Shown here piece after piece: positions 12,120-24,954 of a stretch of 64,000 nt of DNA (position 1 is its first letter; every line of letters begins with the position of its first letter). This DNA is from Planoprotostelium fungivorum (Eukaryota > Evosea > Variosea > Cavosteliida > Cavosteliaceae). The stretch is taken from NCBI GenBank assembly GCA_003024175.1, contig MDYQ01000539.1:1-64000 (forward strand). Direction: 5' to 3'. The notes below the pieces were generated by a model, which saw only the letters and a program-made list of their open reading frames with translations, had not been told where the DNA came from and searched no databases. Made by a program: the position numbers and the translations under genes.

Positions 12120-13090
12120 ATGAGATTTGTCACATATAACATACATTCCTTCGGAGGAAATGGTGAAGCCTTCATCGCAAGGTGTTGAAACAACATTTGA
12201 CGCATCATCAGATCACAGAGACAATCTGGACAGAATCACAGCAGTATTGAAGGCGACCGATGCCGATGTAATCGCTTTACAAGAAGTTGTTCACCCAACG
12301 TCAGAGAGGGCAGGTCTAGATCCACACTTGAAGCGCCTGGCCGATGCACTTAATATGAAATACTACTGGTGATGTCTCTGATAATGGATCACTTCTCATC
12401 ATCTCAGGGGTGAAGCCGTCGATGGATTTGGAAATGCACTCCTGACCCGTCTGCCTGTTTTGTCTCATTCAACCATACTCCTTCCATCTTTGGCACGACC
12501 AAAGAACATGCATACCCGTTGCGCTCTACGAGTGGAGATCGACATCAGCTCTCTTCACGACGGCGCAGCATGCAAACCACTTTGTGTATACAGTTTACAC
12601 TTGGATCACATCGACGAGGAGAGAAGAATGAGACAAGCGGAAGAGTTGATGAATCATCTGAAGGAAGACCACACAGGTGAGCCATCACCTTCAGACACCA
12701 AGATGCGAGACTGAATCTTTTCTAGTTCTCCTGGGTGATTTCAACGCTCTCACTCGTCAAGACTACGACGACATTCATTGGAAGCAGATCACCGATCACC
12801 GAATCAACTCCCGCTGGGAGGCACCCCGCTCCGATCTAATGCGACGGATGATGGAAGATGGTAAATTCACCGACAGCATGAGGGTCGTCTACGAGAGAAA
12901 GGGACAATACGGAAAGCATCCACAGAAGACAAAGACGTGTTGGGCTGGGACGAGGATCGATTACGTGTTGACGAGAGGCTTCGATGAGAGGGCCATCGTG
13001 GATGGAAAGGTGCTCGATGATGGAGGGGCATCCGATCACTGGCCGGTGATGATCGATCTGGACGTAGAATGCTTAAAAGAGAATCAATGA
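12120..13090 (+). CDS. Endonuclease/exonuclease/phosphatase (EEP) family protein
   Basis: The start MRFVTYNIHSFGGN joins via a 49-bp intron (12163-12211) to DHRDNLDRITAVLKATDADV. All EEP hallmarks are visible: TYNIHS (metal-site Asn), DVIALQEV (catalytic Glu), YSLHLDH, LLGDFNALT (Asp and Asn) and the C-terminal GASDHWPVMIDL (Asp-His). Length is about 285 aa in four exons, the size of the plain catalytic domain, so it is a stand-alone enzyme without extra domains. The second exon ends NALNMKYYW and the third resumes GEAVDGFGNALLTRLPV, both typical of sphingomyelinase/TDP2/endonuclease-like members. The substrate (phospholipid, nucleic acid or inositol phosphate) cannot be resolved here. Its stop lies only 75 bp from the stop of the convergent OSCA gene. 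Confidence 0.88.
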
Positions 13091-13164
13091 AGGGAAATGT
13101 ATCGAATACTTGATCTCTGTGCAATAGAAAGAGAATACGAAGTCGTGTGTCTATTCTTCATTTG

Positions 13165-16119
13165 TTATACAGATCGAGGCATTGGAGTTGCTGTCTCCAC
13201 GTCTTTGAAATCGAGGAGGCCGTTATCCTCTCCAAGGGGCACCGCATCGGATGAAATGTACTCCACGTCTCTTCCGTATGACTTGGGGTCGTACATGCCG
13301 GGATCTCTGAACACCTCAGTAGCTCTGATGCTCTCCTGCTCGAAATCAGATCGTCCGTTTCATGTCACGATGGCGATGAGATGACTGACCTCGTAGTTCA
13401 AGGGGGCAGTGGGAAGGTAATCGATGGGAGGATAGGCCATGAGGTTGATGAATCGTGCGCGAACGTAAACGTAGAATCCAACGGTGAGAACCAGAGTGAT
13501 GATGACAGCGATACCTGCAGGGAAAGAAGACAGTAAGAAGAGCATCATCATGAGAATCTGACATCGAATCAGCGATGAATCGATCACATCGACGATGTCA
13601 CCTGGAAGACCATGAGTGCGGCGAAAATCATGTTGAACGCAATGGGCAGCAATTTGGCACCCTCGTAACCAGGCGTGTAACAGAACATGAAGTGGTGCTT
13701 CGTGGTGAAATAAGCCGAAGCAAAGAAGACAGTGGCGAAGATGTTGGCGAGCGGCCCCAGCGTCGTGTAAGTGAGGGCGATGCTGAAAACGAGGATCTCA
13801 TCGGAGAACTTGGTGACGTAGTTGAAGGGACCGGGAACGTCGCATCGGTGACGGTCTGTCTTCGTCTTTGCAAAGAGACGCTTGATGCCACTGATGATGA
13901 GGTCGATGGCACGAGATAAGAATTGGAAGTGTCCCGCTGCACGAGGAGTGAGTCTCTATGTGTAGTTGATTTGACTCACCGATGTTAACTAAGATGTAGT
14001 TGATAAAGAAAGTGGTGACACCGGGAAAGGCTGCGGCGATCAGTCTGGGAGCGGACATGGGATCGTCGAGGAGTGGAGCCACAGACCTATGTACTTTCAG
14101 TTCTGATGACAGTATGAGGTCACACTGACTTGAACAGAGCACCGGAAATGACACAGACGAAGAAGACGTTAAAGAGCATGAAAGCCCAGTAACTCTTCAG
14201 GAGGGCTCGATCGAGAGTAGTCTCACTGTTCATGTCGATGAGCGATCGCTCATCCTCTTTACGGTGATCATGAGACCGGATGGATAATTCACCTGATAGG
14301 AAACTCTAAGCTATGCATGGCTCTTAATATTCTAGAGAGCAAGAACATGAAGATCTTCAGCGCCAAAGTGGGAAGAATTCCCTGAACGATGCCTGAAGCC
14401 GATCAATCGATAATTCCTCCCTTCTCCTCACCAGTCAACCAAGGAGACAATTTCAGTAATTGGATGATGAACTCCATTCCAGGGATCTTAGACAAGGTAT
14501 CCAGATTCATGATGCCGGATAAGGCCACCACGGGGATGGGCCAGAACAAGAAGAGAGCGACTACCATACACAGAGACAAGATGGTGCCGATGAATCTCAG
14601 TCTCAGACTCCGGCTGACGTTCTTCCAGATGATAGACCTGACATCCTGATCTCGTCAGCTCGCGGTGTCGTACGTGAGATACGTACGGGTGCTATGGACA
14701 CGGTCATGTTCCACGGATGTCTGTGTACGGTCTGTGAGGCCAACACGGCCGTGATACTGCGTCTGAATACCGCGAAAGCGAGGGGAGTCTTGTCACTTCC
14801 CTCGAGACTGGCAGCGAATCGGAGTTGATCGATCTCGCCACAGGATGTTGCAATGTCGTTGGAGAGATATTCCACCGCATCGACTTTGGGTCCGCAGATT
14901 CTGGATCTCATCATCATATTGGGTTCTTTCTCCTTCTTGTCCTGGTAAAGCGTAAGAATGAGATGCCATCGGTTGGATGATGATTGATCTTGATGATGTA
15001 CCATGATGCGAACTCGATGGAGGATGAAAGGAAGAGATAACGAATGCATGATGGCTGAGATGAAGAGGAAGACTCACTCGATTGTACTCGAGAGCGGTGC
15101 GCAGACGATTTCTCTTGTTCAAGCATTCATCTTGCATTGTCCTCACTTGAGCGGCATTGGGCATGGCGTGAACCTTGATGACTTCCCCTTCGTTGTAGAT
15201 ACCAGTCAGACATTGGTGCAGTCCCGATTCCGATCTCAGAGACTGAGGAACCTGATGTATATGAGATCTCCGCGAAATTTCTGCTGCATTTCACCTCTCG
15301 AATGACGACGGTGGTGCGACTGTCACGGCTCTTCTTCGAGTCAATGATGGTGAGGGTGGCGGCCTGTTAAGGAGTCAATCACTACGCACCGTTACTTCTT
15401 CACCTTTTTGGCCAGCTGGTAGATGAAAATCCAAACGGCAAAGACAGTGACGACCGTCATCACCAGAGGAGCCCACATGAGTCTGCCGATCGGATCAGAT
15501 CACACGATCGTCGCGATCGTGATCGTCTCACTTGTCGTCTTTGGCGAGATTAGACATGGTGACGGCGTCGAGGCCTCCCACTTTCTGTGGGTCATCGTTG
15601 GGAAGGTTTTTATTCTAATGAGCGTGAGATGACGAACATGCCACCGATGCGTGATCACCTGTCCTATAGAGTATAGACCCATCAGGAGAGGAGTGTTCAT
15701 CATAGTGAGAGCTGCGAATAGAACAGTGGAATACTTGAGGAACTTGAGATAGAGAACCTAGAACGTATCAGCGACACGCCGTGAACGTGTCCAACCTGAT
15801 CGAGACCAGTGTAATTGTTGAGTATCCTTCCCTCTTCGTTGTAGAAGACGACGTAAGGTATCCATCTGAGCCAGCTCGATGAATAGCCATAATTCGGATG
15901 CTGAAGATCACCGCCATAACTTTACACGTGAGATGATGAAGACCATCACACCTCTTCTCACTTATTGACGTAACATTTACGTAGGTAATATCTAGGTAGT
16001 AACTTTCGCATGACAACGGAGAAGATGAAGAATGCAGAGGCGATGGCTCCCGTGATTAAAATGGTAGTGTACAGTAGGGAGGGATCTCCGGAGAGATGTT
16101 GTTCGTTAGGGTCCGTCAT
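13165..16119 (-). CDS. OSCA/CSC1/TMEM63-family mechanosensitive cation channel
   Basis: The start at 16119 (MTDPNEQHLSGDPSLLYTTI) leads directly into the first membrane helix (TTILITGAIASAFFIFSVVM) and then GLDQVG and VLYLKFLKYSTVLFAALTMM, the arrangement of the RSN1_TM N-terminal region. A second helix pair follows (LMWAPLVMTVVTVFAVWIFI). The cytosolic RNA-recognition-like loop contains GIYNEGEVIKVHAMPNAAQV and CLNKRNRLRTALEYNR, and the pore region includes RSIIWKNVSRSLRLRFIGTI followed by FWPIPVVALSGIMNLDTL and KIPGMEFI, as in 7TM_GAIN/RSN1_7TM. The C-terminal helices (LVLTVGFYVYVRARFINLMA) are followed by YSPIDYLPTAPLNYE-type text and a short cytosolic tail ending ETATPMPRSV. About 16 short introns. 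The function inferred from the family is an osmotically or mechanically gated Ca2+-permeable plasma-membrane channel. One exon-intron-exon piece is duplicated at 63.72-63.98 kb. Confidence 0.88.
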
Positions 16120-16694
16120 AACGTGCGTGAAGTGTTGCTTTCCTGAATATGATAAATTCTTCACACGATCTGCATGGAAACTCTTCCATGAATCTGAGAC
16201 TTTACTCCCAAGTGACAGGGATTCTTCCAAGAAGATGAAGGCTTCCCTCAAATGGATTTTACAACACCTCCAAATGGATCTGATGCACGTCACATAAAGA
16301 TAGAGATTTCCAATACCCCAATGATCACCCTTTTATTACTCGTGTCGGTGTGATGTGATTTTTAATGATCTACGAAATTTTCCCGCGCTTTATAGGATCT
16401 TTGAAATTGAATGTCACACCCTTCCTTTCTTCGCGAGGCTTCTGTTGTCTACCGCCTCTTCCGCCACCTTCAACACCTTGTCGGCCAATGCTTTGATGAT
16501 CATTCGATAGTCATCGCACCTCTAGTTTCGAATGACGCTGATGATTTCAACTTTATCACGAACACAAGGATGTAACACCAGGCACCACGATCATCTCCCA
16601 AGACAACCACCAGAATTGATACGTCAATGTTATGTGGACCAATTCATTGTGCTTCAGCTCCTTCGGAAGTTTGTCTTAGAAGACAAAAAAAGAG
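16120..16694. other. Divergent spacer between OSCA and MFS genes
   Basis: About 575 bp separating two divergently transcribed membrane-protein genes. A run of A/T-rich sequence near 16320-16390 is the most likely promoter core. Minus-strand codons continue upstream of the OSCA ATG (to 16293) in the same frame, so a longer N-terminus is possible, but the membrane helix favours the start at 16119. No RNA gene or repeat seen. Confidence 0.4.
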
Positions 16695-18542
16695 ATGAGC
16701 AGGAAGAATGCGCTGCTGTCTCGTCAGAGATGTTATTGGTTCAATCGATGGTTCACATTCGCTGCCGCCTTCGTCGGTTTATTCTGTGGTGGAACGGCCT
16801 ATCTCTGGGGATCATACTCTGGCACGGTCAAATCGACGGAACATCTAACTCAGCCACAGTTGAATCTACTCGGTGTTAGCTTTTATTTCTCACAGTGAGC
16901 GGACTGACTCCAATTCATTTTCTTATCGATGACAACAGAGTCGCAGGTCTGGCAGTCGGTGTTGCCTTCGATAAACTCGGCCCCAGACCTGTCGGATGGA
17001 CGGTAGATCGCACCTCATATTTCGACATCTGATCATTTCCAGTCCGCCCTGTTGATCGGTGGAGGATACGGTCTCTTTCGATTCGGTTTGATCTACGATT
17101 GGCCTCTACCTTGTCTTTCACTCTCCTTGGTGCTCGTTGGACTGGGGTCATCAGGAATGTATTCCTCTGTGGTCGGTCCCAACATTGCCAACTTTGATGC
17201 GAGACATAAGGGAAAGGTTCGTATACGATGAAAGATCATCGCTCGCTCGATTGACAATGCAGGTGGTGGGTGTTCTCGTGGCGATGTATGGAGGAGCATC
17301 TGCCATCTTATCTCCGATCTACAAGAACTTCTTCCAATCTTCGACCGATCCCGCCGCTGGCCTCTCAAAGTTTCTCCTCATCTTATCACTCGGCCTGGGT
17401 GGTGCGTCAATCATCCTCATCACGAATGCTCATTGTGTCTATTCAGGAGCCGGTCTCTTAGCCGTTATCTTCATCAATTTTGTACCCAAAGAAGAAAACG
17501 AGAAGGTGTCGCAAGAGCCAACAGAGGAGAGCCCACTGTTGAGACAAGGTGAGGAGATAGAGAATGGAGCAGAAGCTGAATGTGAAGCAGATGAAGAGAG
17601 GAGTATGGATCACCAGAAGTCATTGCAAGAGATGGCTTATCCACAGTCCGATTGGTTGCAATCACTGACGAGTCTAAACTTCTGGCTTTTATTCTTCTGT
17701 GAGTCTTTTGGATGGCTCTATGTCAGCTTGATTTAACCGAACGAAGCCTTTATCATCGGCGTGGGTGCAGGAAGTAGTGTCATCGCTACGGTCGGTCAAT
17801 TAGCAGAATCACTCGGAGGTATCCATCTCTTTCATTCTTTATATCGTTCGTCCTGTATGAAAACACACAGGAAACGATGACGAATGAAGATAGAATTTCT
17901 GATCGAATTGCAGGGAGTGAGGTAACTGCAACTTTGGTAGCATTACAAGCGGTGTTCAACGCATTATCTCGACCTTTCACCGGCACGATCAGTGACTTGC
18001 TGGCCAACAAGATCTCACGTCCCGCCTTCTTGTCCTTCGCCCTGCTCATCTATTCTTTCACTCACCTCTGGCTCAGCTTCTCCACCGCAAAGATGCTCTA
18101 CTTTGGTGTCGTTCTCATCGGATTCTGCTACGGTACAACTTATGTACTGTGAGTTTGTTTCGTATATCTCCAAAATTGATGATAAACAGAATTCCCGTCA
18201 TGGTGAACGACCTGTTCGGTGCAAAGCACTGGGGAGTCAATTACGGTGATGATCGATACGAGAGACACGAGCTGACGTTCATTCTCAGCCATCATCAATT
18301 GTGGCCCGGCGGGAGGAAATTATTTATTTGTCTTGTTACAGGCGGCCATATACAAATCACACTGTTTACCCGGCCACGATGATTGCCAGGGACCAGAGTG
18401 CTTCCGCTTGTTCTTTTGGATCGTAGCCGCCATCAGCGCTCTCGGTTTCGTTCTCTCGACAGTTTTGTGGTTCAGAACTGCCGCTCTGTACAACTTAAAA
18501 CAATCTATCATCCGTCAGCAACACGAGAAGACGATAAATTGA
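16695..18542 (+). CDS. Major facilitator superfamily transporter (Mch1/nodulin-like)
   Basis: The protein begins MSRKNALLSRQRCYWFNRWF followed by a first membrane helix FAAAFVGLFCGGTAYLWGSY, matching the nodulin-like/Mch1 branch of MFS (xxGTxYxxGxYS). The MFS loop motif is present as VAFDKLGPRPVGW (D-x-x-GxRP). Further helices follow (LSLVLVGLGSSGMYSSVVGP; VGVLVAMYGGASAILSPIYK). The central cytosolic loop is acidic (EEIENGAEAECEADEERS) before the second six-helix half (SLNFWLLFFC, NEAFIIGVGAGSSVIATVGQ, RPFTGTISDLLANKISRPAF, MLYFGVVLIGFCYGTTYVL, RLFFWIVAAISALGFVLSTV). The tail ends with QQHEKTIN. Spliced from about eight exons, roughly 490 aa. Expected to move a small carboxylate or similar solute across a plasma or internal membrane; the substrate is unknown. 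The stop is 70 bp from the convergent RasGEF stop. Confidence 0.85.
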
Positions 18543-18612
18543 AGACGATAAATGAAGACGACTCTTGTGAAGCCAATGCTCGTTCGAATAATAATATTTA
18601 TTTCTAAAGAGT

Positions 18613-21600
18613 TCATTGTTCACACGCCTTCGCTGCTTCTGTGTATTCGCTCTCTTGCATCAACTGAACGTGTTCTTCGATGTCTGCCAGAAACTTTTCG
18701 ATGGGAGCAACACCCTTCATCCTCCTCTCTCCTCCCACACATCGGAGCTTCTCCATGGTGTTGACAATGACGGTGGTGGAAGATCTCATCTTTGTGTACT
18801 CGACTCTTCCACTCGATGTAGAATCACTTTCTTCATTCTTCGTGTGGGCCAGCTTGTTTCCCTTCAACTTTCTCATCTCGAGCCACTGTGTTGTCGTCAG
18901 CCTTTTTCATGCGACAATGGATGATATGGATATGAATGATACGTATAAGATATGATGTGTATATGAATAATATGTATATGGATGATATGTATAAGATATG
19001 ATGTGACGTACCAGCCAAGGTGTGCGTGACTTCTTCGTGGAGTCGTGGGCCTTCATATAAGCTTCGTATTCGTTGTTTTCGTCGGGCGAGAAGAGATGCA
19101 AGAATAGTTTGTATCCAGCCGAGGCTTCTTCTGTCGATGCCGCCCAAGTCTTGTACAATCTGATGGGTTGTGAATCGACTGGTGAGAAAAAATGAAATAA
19201 AAAGATTTACCTGGAGACCGATGGATGTGTGATAGCAGTTGCCACGGCAGCACAGGCGTTGTAGCTTCGCAGTTCGATCAGCTTCGTTCCTAAACAGATG
19301 AAACGGTTCAATATTTTGATCCTCTTCTCCATGTCCTTCTCCCTCAGTACATCACTGATGATCCACTCTTTCCACTTTCACTACGTCAGTTTTCTTCGAA
19401 TTTTCCACTACGTTTCACCTTCTGGGTTCGATTCAATATTTTTGACACGTTTGGTGATTTCTCTGGAATTTCAAAATGATCGTCCGTTAATTCACTCGCA
19501 TGGATGTCACGCATAGTGGTGACATCCATGTTGTGCATCTGTGATGTGATGAGACGAATCGAACATCACCTTCTTCACCTGTTGGGCGATCTCTGATATG
19601 CTGTACAGATTCATCACGCCGTCCCCCTTCAGGTCCATCTCTTCTGCTCCTGGCAACAGTCTCCTCCGATAATTCTTCAATGTCGTAAACATTCTCTGTG
19701 ATGTTTGAGAGGTGGATCGTTCCAATACGAAGAAGAGAAAACATAGAAATGAGATCACCTTGTGTGATTTGTCGGCGAAATCGATGTTTTTCATGAAAAA
19801 CTCGTCCAGTCTCTTCGCAAATCCAATGTCTTCGTCCAATCCAGTGCCGTTCAAGTCTTCTTCTTGAAGCCACTTCTCCATGACATATAGTATCTCCCTC
19901 TTCTTCTTCTCGTCCTTCTCTGTCTCGTAGGCTTTCGCGTAGATGTCCAGCAGCCGTTCAGATGGTAAATAGAATCGATGTGTGTAGATGGTCGTCTCTA
20001 ACAATTTGGGATCTGAAGACATACAGTCAGTGTCACGTGTGAGGTGGAGACGTACCGGAGAATTCGCGGAGAATTCCGTTCATGGAGCATTCGATGAGAG
20101 TGTCGATGTGAGCTGATGACCAATTCGAATCTGCGTCACTGATGGGTGCTTTGAATCCCTCGCTAACCTTACGTCAGAAATTCCGCAGAAATTTTGCGCG
20201 GGAAAGGGAGAAAAATTTCCGACGTATGGTACTCACCACAATTCGAGGAGGACCCGAGTGGAACCCTCGGGAGATGATTTCCACTTAGAAATGAGATGTC
20301 TGACGTTATCAGCGATCGATCTCATCTACAACGCACCTGACGCAATCGAATGCAACCTTCGGTCGACCCTCCCTGGGTGACCACAAGATGGCCGGTCCGA
20401 ATCTTTGGCAGATCTTTTCCTATCAATTCTCCGTCTACACAGTCGTAGATCGATGGCTCACCTGGTCGATCGTATCGATCTCTTCTCTCCTGCAGATCTC
20501 CCACATCCAGTTGATGACTACGCTCAGTAGTTTCTGTGTTGCTGTGGGCAATTGTGCCATGACCAATACGAAGGCTCTGTCTTTCACACTCTCATCTTCA
20601 ATCTCTGTACTGCGTCACTCGCGGCTAGGTGTGACGTATAATGACGTCATCATTCATCATCAGACGAACGGTAGTTCCGATGAGATTTCACACACCCGAC
20701 CACTTTGCGATCTTCTTGTAGAATTTCGTGGGAATGATGGAATCCTTCTGGTTGTTGATGAACTCTAAAAATAGCGTGCAGAGGACTTGAGCATCCGTAC
20801 AGATGTCTCCTGCGGTCGCTGCCTCCGCCAAAAATCCATCTAAATTCGTATCCGCTTCGATCAACGTCTGTCCTCGCACTTGGTTCTTCTCTGGACGTTC
20901 CGTGAGATGTGGGCGAAATTTCGAGTCGATTCACCAGCGCGAATGCGTAATTGGTTGATGATCGCGCAGAGATATTTGGGTAGACCTTCTTCATCCAATT
21001 CGTAGTTCATGTTCGAGCCCTTCGCTAACAGATCCGTTGCAGATAAAGTGTTCTGCACACCATCAGGCCATGCGAAAGGATAAAGGATGAAGATGTCGTA
21101 GAATGAATCTCACGATGGGTTTATGTGGAGAGACACGGGCACCGTTCTTCGTGAAGAGTTGAGCGATCTCGAGCTTTGACATCATCTTCACACTCCCGAT
21201 ACCTGTGATGACGTAAGATGACGTCATCAGCTCTACGTCACCGTTCAGTAGAACTGCTCTCGCCGCTTCGTTTGACTTGGTTTCCAGCCTGACCGAACAC
21301 TCGCTGTTCAATTTCCCCTTGTTAAATCTACGAATGAAATGAGACACTTTTGAAAACGAATGCAACGTCTCTCACTTCAGTTGACCCAATTCAACTTTTC
21401 CAAATTCAGATAGAGTTTCTTTCAGTCGGTGAGAAAGAGTGACCACAGCATGTTGATTTGGAGGATTCCTGTGCAGTCAGCTCGATCCCTTCACACAGCC
21501 ACGAAGGAGAGACGAGACGATGTAGAGGTGAACTCACTTGATGACAATGTACATATCGTCGATTACTTTCGACATGTTCTGCAATAGATTGACGGCGACA

Positions 21601-23165
21601 GTTCCTGTTCCCATCTGTGATCGAAGTGTAGTGATCTCTTGCCTCATCAGAGCTGTCCACCATCAACATCCTATCAGAATGCACCACGTTCTATTCAAAC
21701 GTCTCACAGTAAGAAGCAACGCAAGAGCTGTTCCTCTTGATCAAATCGGATAATGTCTTGCGATAGTTCTCGTGATTCTCCTTGTCTGACGTCCACTCTT
21801 TCAACACTTCGAATATCTTGATGACGTGTCTCGGTAAGACCTGATCGATCGTTCGGGGGTCGCATTCGAATGAAACTCACCTCCCACGACTTCTGTGAAG
21901 AGATGCTGTAGATGGGAGAAGTCAACGCTCTCATGACGGTGAAGAGCCCTTGAAAATCGTTCAAACCCAATAGATACTGCTCTGCTGTGAGAGGATGATA
22001 CGATGGAGGTGAAGCTCACCACACCGACACATATCCAATACGTTAGGACTTCGCACTGATCTTCTACGTTCTTTGATCGGATACTCTGTAGGTTGATCCA
22101 TTGGCACAGCTGCAGTTGTCAGTGGTGATCGTGTATAGAAGAGAGACCTTCTCGTTATAGTTTGCCAGACGGCTGTTGATTCCGTCAAAGTAGAATTCGT
22201 TGTGGCATCTGCCCAGTAGGTCTCGTGGTGTCATCTTGCTCATGAATTGTAGATCGATCAGAAACATCTCAACTGCCATGAGAGAAGGATCGATCTGTGG
22301 TTTCTGCACTCTACGTCAGTCTCATCTTCATCACGATCGTTAGACGTGCGACGATCACATCGACCGATCGTTGGTCTCTCTCACCTGAACGGGTGCAGGA
22401 AATCCGGGGATATCATTCACGTCGATGACTTCTTCTTTCGTCTGAGACGCTGCGGCTTCCATCGACTTGATCGCCTCGGTGAGAGTCCTGCGATGGATGG
22501 TGAGAAGAAGATGAGACAGGAGACTCACTCGACGACATTCTCGGGTGTGTCTTTCGTGGACTCTAAGAGTTTCGTAACTCGTCTCTGGAGTTGTCCATCG
22601 ATGAAATCGGATGGAATGATCTTGATCCACTTTGTCAATATCGTGTTGACCCTTGATGATGTGAGTGATTCTGATGGAACGAAAGCATTTACCTCGATAT
22701 GAAGCCGGTCAGATTCTCATCGTAATCTTCTCTTAACTGAGCGAGGGCGTGATGAGGTGGAGGGAGGAGTCGATATACGAGAATATCGAGTAACTGCTCG
22801 GGCAACAGTGTCGCATCCCGATTTCGATAAGTGGGCAGGAGCTGCAAGGTAGGCAGAGCACGGTAACAATACAAGAAGCACAAGATAAATCTGTCATTGA
22901 CTGAAAGACGTTAGGTGGGTCGACGCATTATCACACCTTTTGGGTCGGTCAGCAGGATCTGTATGACGTCGTAGAGCTGAAACGAATCCAATTTCTCCAG
23001 TAGTTCCACCTCTACCTTCTTATCCGTCTTCTTTCGTGTCGTACCTCTTAATGTGCCCGTTTCTGATAACGTCACATGCTGTGAGAAGGATACGCTCCTC
23101 TGGGGCTTCCAAAAGAGGCTGGGCCCCAATTCATCCGATATAGACAATCCAATCGATGCTCTCAT
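18613..23165 (-). CDS. Multidomain Ras/Rho regulator: RasGEF, RhoGAP, RasGEF
   Basis: The ATG at 23165 (MRASIGLSISDELGPSLFWK) is preferred over an upstream in-frame GTG. Domain order by motif: (1) a RasGEF_N-like block (22.9-22.55 kb: DRFILCFLYCYRA, LLDILVYRLLPPP, INTILTKWIKIIP); (2) a RasGEF-like block (22.3-21.6 kb: IDPSLMAVEMFLIDLQFM, LNDFQGLFTVMRALTSPIYS then KSWE), which lacks a clear PCIPFLG motif; (3) a RhoGAP-like block (21.0-20.4 kb: EEGLPKYLCAIINQL, then QVLCTLFLEFINNQKDSIIP and LPTATQKLLSVVINW); (4) a second RasGEF_N (DPKLLETTIYTHRFYLPSER, 20.0 kb); (5) a second RasGEF (19.6-18.6 kb: SYNACAAVATAITHPSVSRL, KTWA, and a C-terminal KLR block). About 20 exons. It would activate Ras-family GTPases and inactivate Rho-family GTPases. 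It lies 62 bp downstream of the casein kinase stop, same strand. Splitting into two genes cannot be excluded, although exon joins at 20.0 kb are in phase. Confidence 0.7.
18919..19005. repeat. AT-rich imperfect tandem repeat inside a RasGEF intron
   Basis: The motif GATACGTATAAGATATGATGTG recurs as GATATGTATAAGATATGATGTG about 50 bp later, separated by TATATGAATAATATGTATATGG. It lies in an intron of the RasGEF gene, just downstream of the exon that ends PWL. Confidence 0.7.
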
Positions 23166-23227
23166 CGCCCAACCCACCCACCGTCTGTCAAGATATAATA
23201 TCTATTTTCTCCACTTCCCCTTTATTG

Positions 23228-24564
23228 TTATTTATTCTGTACAGGGGTTCCTGTGATGCTGTTCTGGCGAGCAGCTGTGCTCATGTTCGCAACCGTACTG
23301 CTAACTGCCCCTAAAGCAGGGCTGCCTGTAGCGAGGGCGGGCGATGAGATGGCGGCGGCATTGCTGGCATCAGGTGTCTGCTCTCCATTACGGATGAGAA
23401 CCCAGTCCCAAAGTCCATCGCTCTCAAATTTCTCCCTGTCCATCATCAGCCCAATGGACATGTGATGTCCTCCTCACTTCACGAACAGATCGGAGAACAT
23501 CTTTCGGAGGTAGGAGTAATCTGGTTTGTCTTCGAAACGGAGGCTCCTGCAGTAGTTCAAGTATTGAGCGAATTCTTGTGGGTGGCCTTTGCATAGGACA
23601 TCGACCGGGGTGGAGATCTTCCTCTCTGTGATGCGGTCGTACTTTTGTCTCTTCGTCACCGCCTTCAGACCTTGCCAAGGGAGAGACCCTCGGTTGAAGT
23701 ACATCAGGACGTAACCGAGTGACTCGAGATCGTCTCTTCTGCTCTGCTCTGCGGATGATTAGAAGACGATGGCATGTCGAATGTAGGGAGGTTAATGGAG
23801 GATGAAGACGTACCGATTCCGAGATGTGCGTTGATGCTGGCGTATCTGGCTGTGCCCGTCAGACTCTTGTGCTCTTTGTAAGGGATGTGCTGCTGAGTAC
23901 GAGGGTCTCTGTATCTGTGCAATATTGAGTGACATGAGAGGTCGCAGAGTGTCTCACCTCTTTCCTAATCCAAAGTCGATGATGTAACAGTGATTACCTC
24001 TCTTGCCTTGACCCATCAGAAAGTTGTCTGGCTTGAGATCTCTGAAATTCAAGCGTGAGAACAGATGAAACAATCGAGTTCAAATCGTATCTACCTGTGT
24101 ATGAAGTTTTTGGAGTGTATGTATTCGATCCTTCTCAACATCTGATCCGCCAACATGAGAACTGTTTTGAGAGAGAATCTGCTCTCTGTTAACAGATCCG
24201 AACCAATGAATCCTATCTGTTCCATACCTTCTTCCACAGTAGTTGAATAGATCTTCCAAACATGGGCCCAAAAGCTCCATCACCATCACGTTATACTCGC
24301 CCTCGAGACCATACCATTTGATGTATGGAATGCCTGGTCCACCAGCGATGATCTGCAGCGGTAAGTTCCATTTTGAGAAAGGATAGAAATCACCTTATAT
24401 AGCTTGGCCTCATAGAATAATTGAGGGTGTCTTGAACGCGTAGACTCTAACTTTATGGCGACTTCCTCATTGTTGACTGTATTGGTACCCAGATAGATGT
24501 CTCCAAAAGAACCAGAGCCGATCTTTCGACCCAGTAGATACTTACTTCCAACACGAATATCCAT
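23228..24564 (-). CDS. Casein kinase 1 family serine/threonine protein kinase
   Basis: The start at 24564 ([20 protein letters not shown]) gives a CK1-type Gly-rich loop [13 protein letters not shown] and VAIKLES (catalytic Lys). The [12 protein letters not shown] catalytic loop is split by an intron after [12 protein letters not shown], followed by [15 protein letters not shown], where the DFG Asp is present, and the CK1-specific [20 protein letters not shown]. The [20 protein letters not shown] and GSLPWQGLK blocks are diagnostic of CK1. The kinase domain ends near FSDLFVK. The C-terminal tail is low-complexity ([20 protein letters not shown]) with no recognised localisation signal. Seven exons, about 390 aa, normal for CK1 alpha/delta. 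Likely cytosolic/nuclear with broad substrates. Divergent from PTAR1 with a 390-bp spacer. Confidence 0.95.
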
Positions 24565-24954
24565 CCTCTACCAGCGGTCCTCTATCTCTGGTTGATCTTC
24601 TTTCGCGTGTGTTCAATTATAACACCAAACTTTTTTCTTTTCGTTTTTTTCCAAACATGCGACTACCTGATCAGACACCCCATGTTTCCTTCGTACGTAT
24701 TTTATCTCAGCCTGAGGGTGATACATATGGAGATACACGAAGTTATTAATGTGTTTGTCTGAGTTTGCATGCGATTAGAATTGTTGGATGAGCTCGCACT
24801 CCGTCCACAAAGTGTGCCTCAAAAGAGCTATTGGGTCGTACGATCATCACCATCGTACGGAGTGAACGAGAAGTAGGATATTCTTTATTCAATAGAACTT
24901 GGGTCTGTGTTGCTGATTTCCTATGATCCATTTTATTTTTTCACAAACGTACCG
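24565..24954. promoter_or_regulatory. Divergent promoter region between casein kinase 1 and PTAR1
   Basis: 390 bp between two start codons on opposite strands. It contains T-rich and A/T-rich tracts (24625-24655 and 24930-24945). A 61-codon minus frame at 24931-24746 has no supporting homology and was not called. The regulatory role is inferred from position only. Confidence 0.4.

Noticed and set aside
24746-24931. 61-codon minus frame in the casein kinase/PTAR1 spacer
   Set aside because: No homology, no splice partner, and it lies in a promoter-like spacer. Kept only as a remote possibility.
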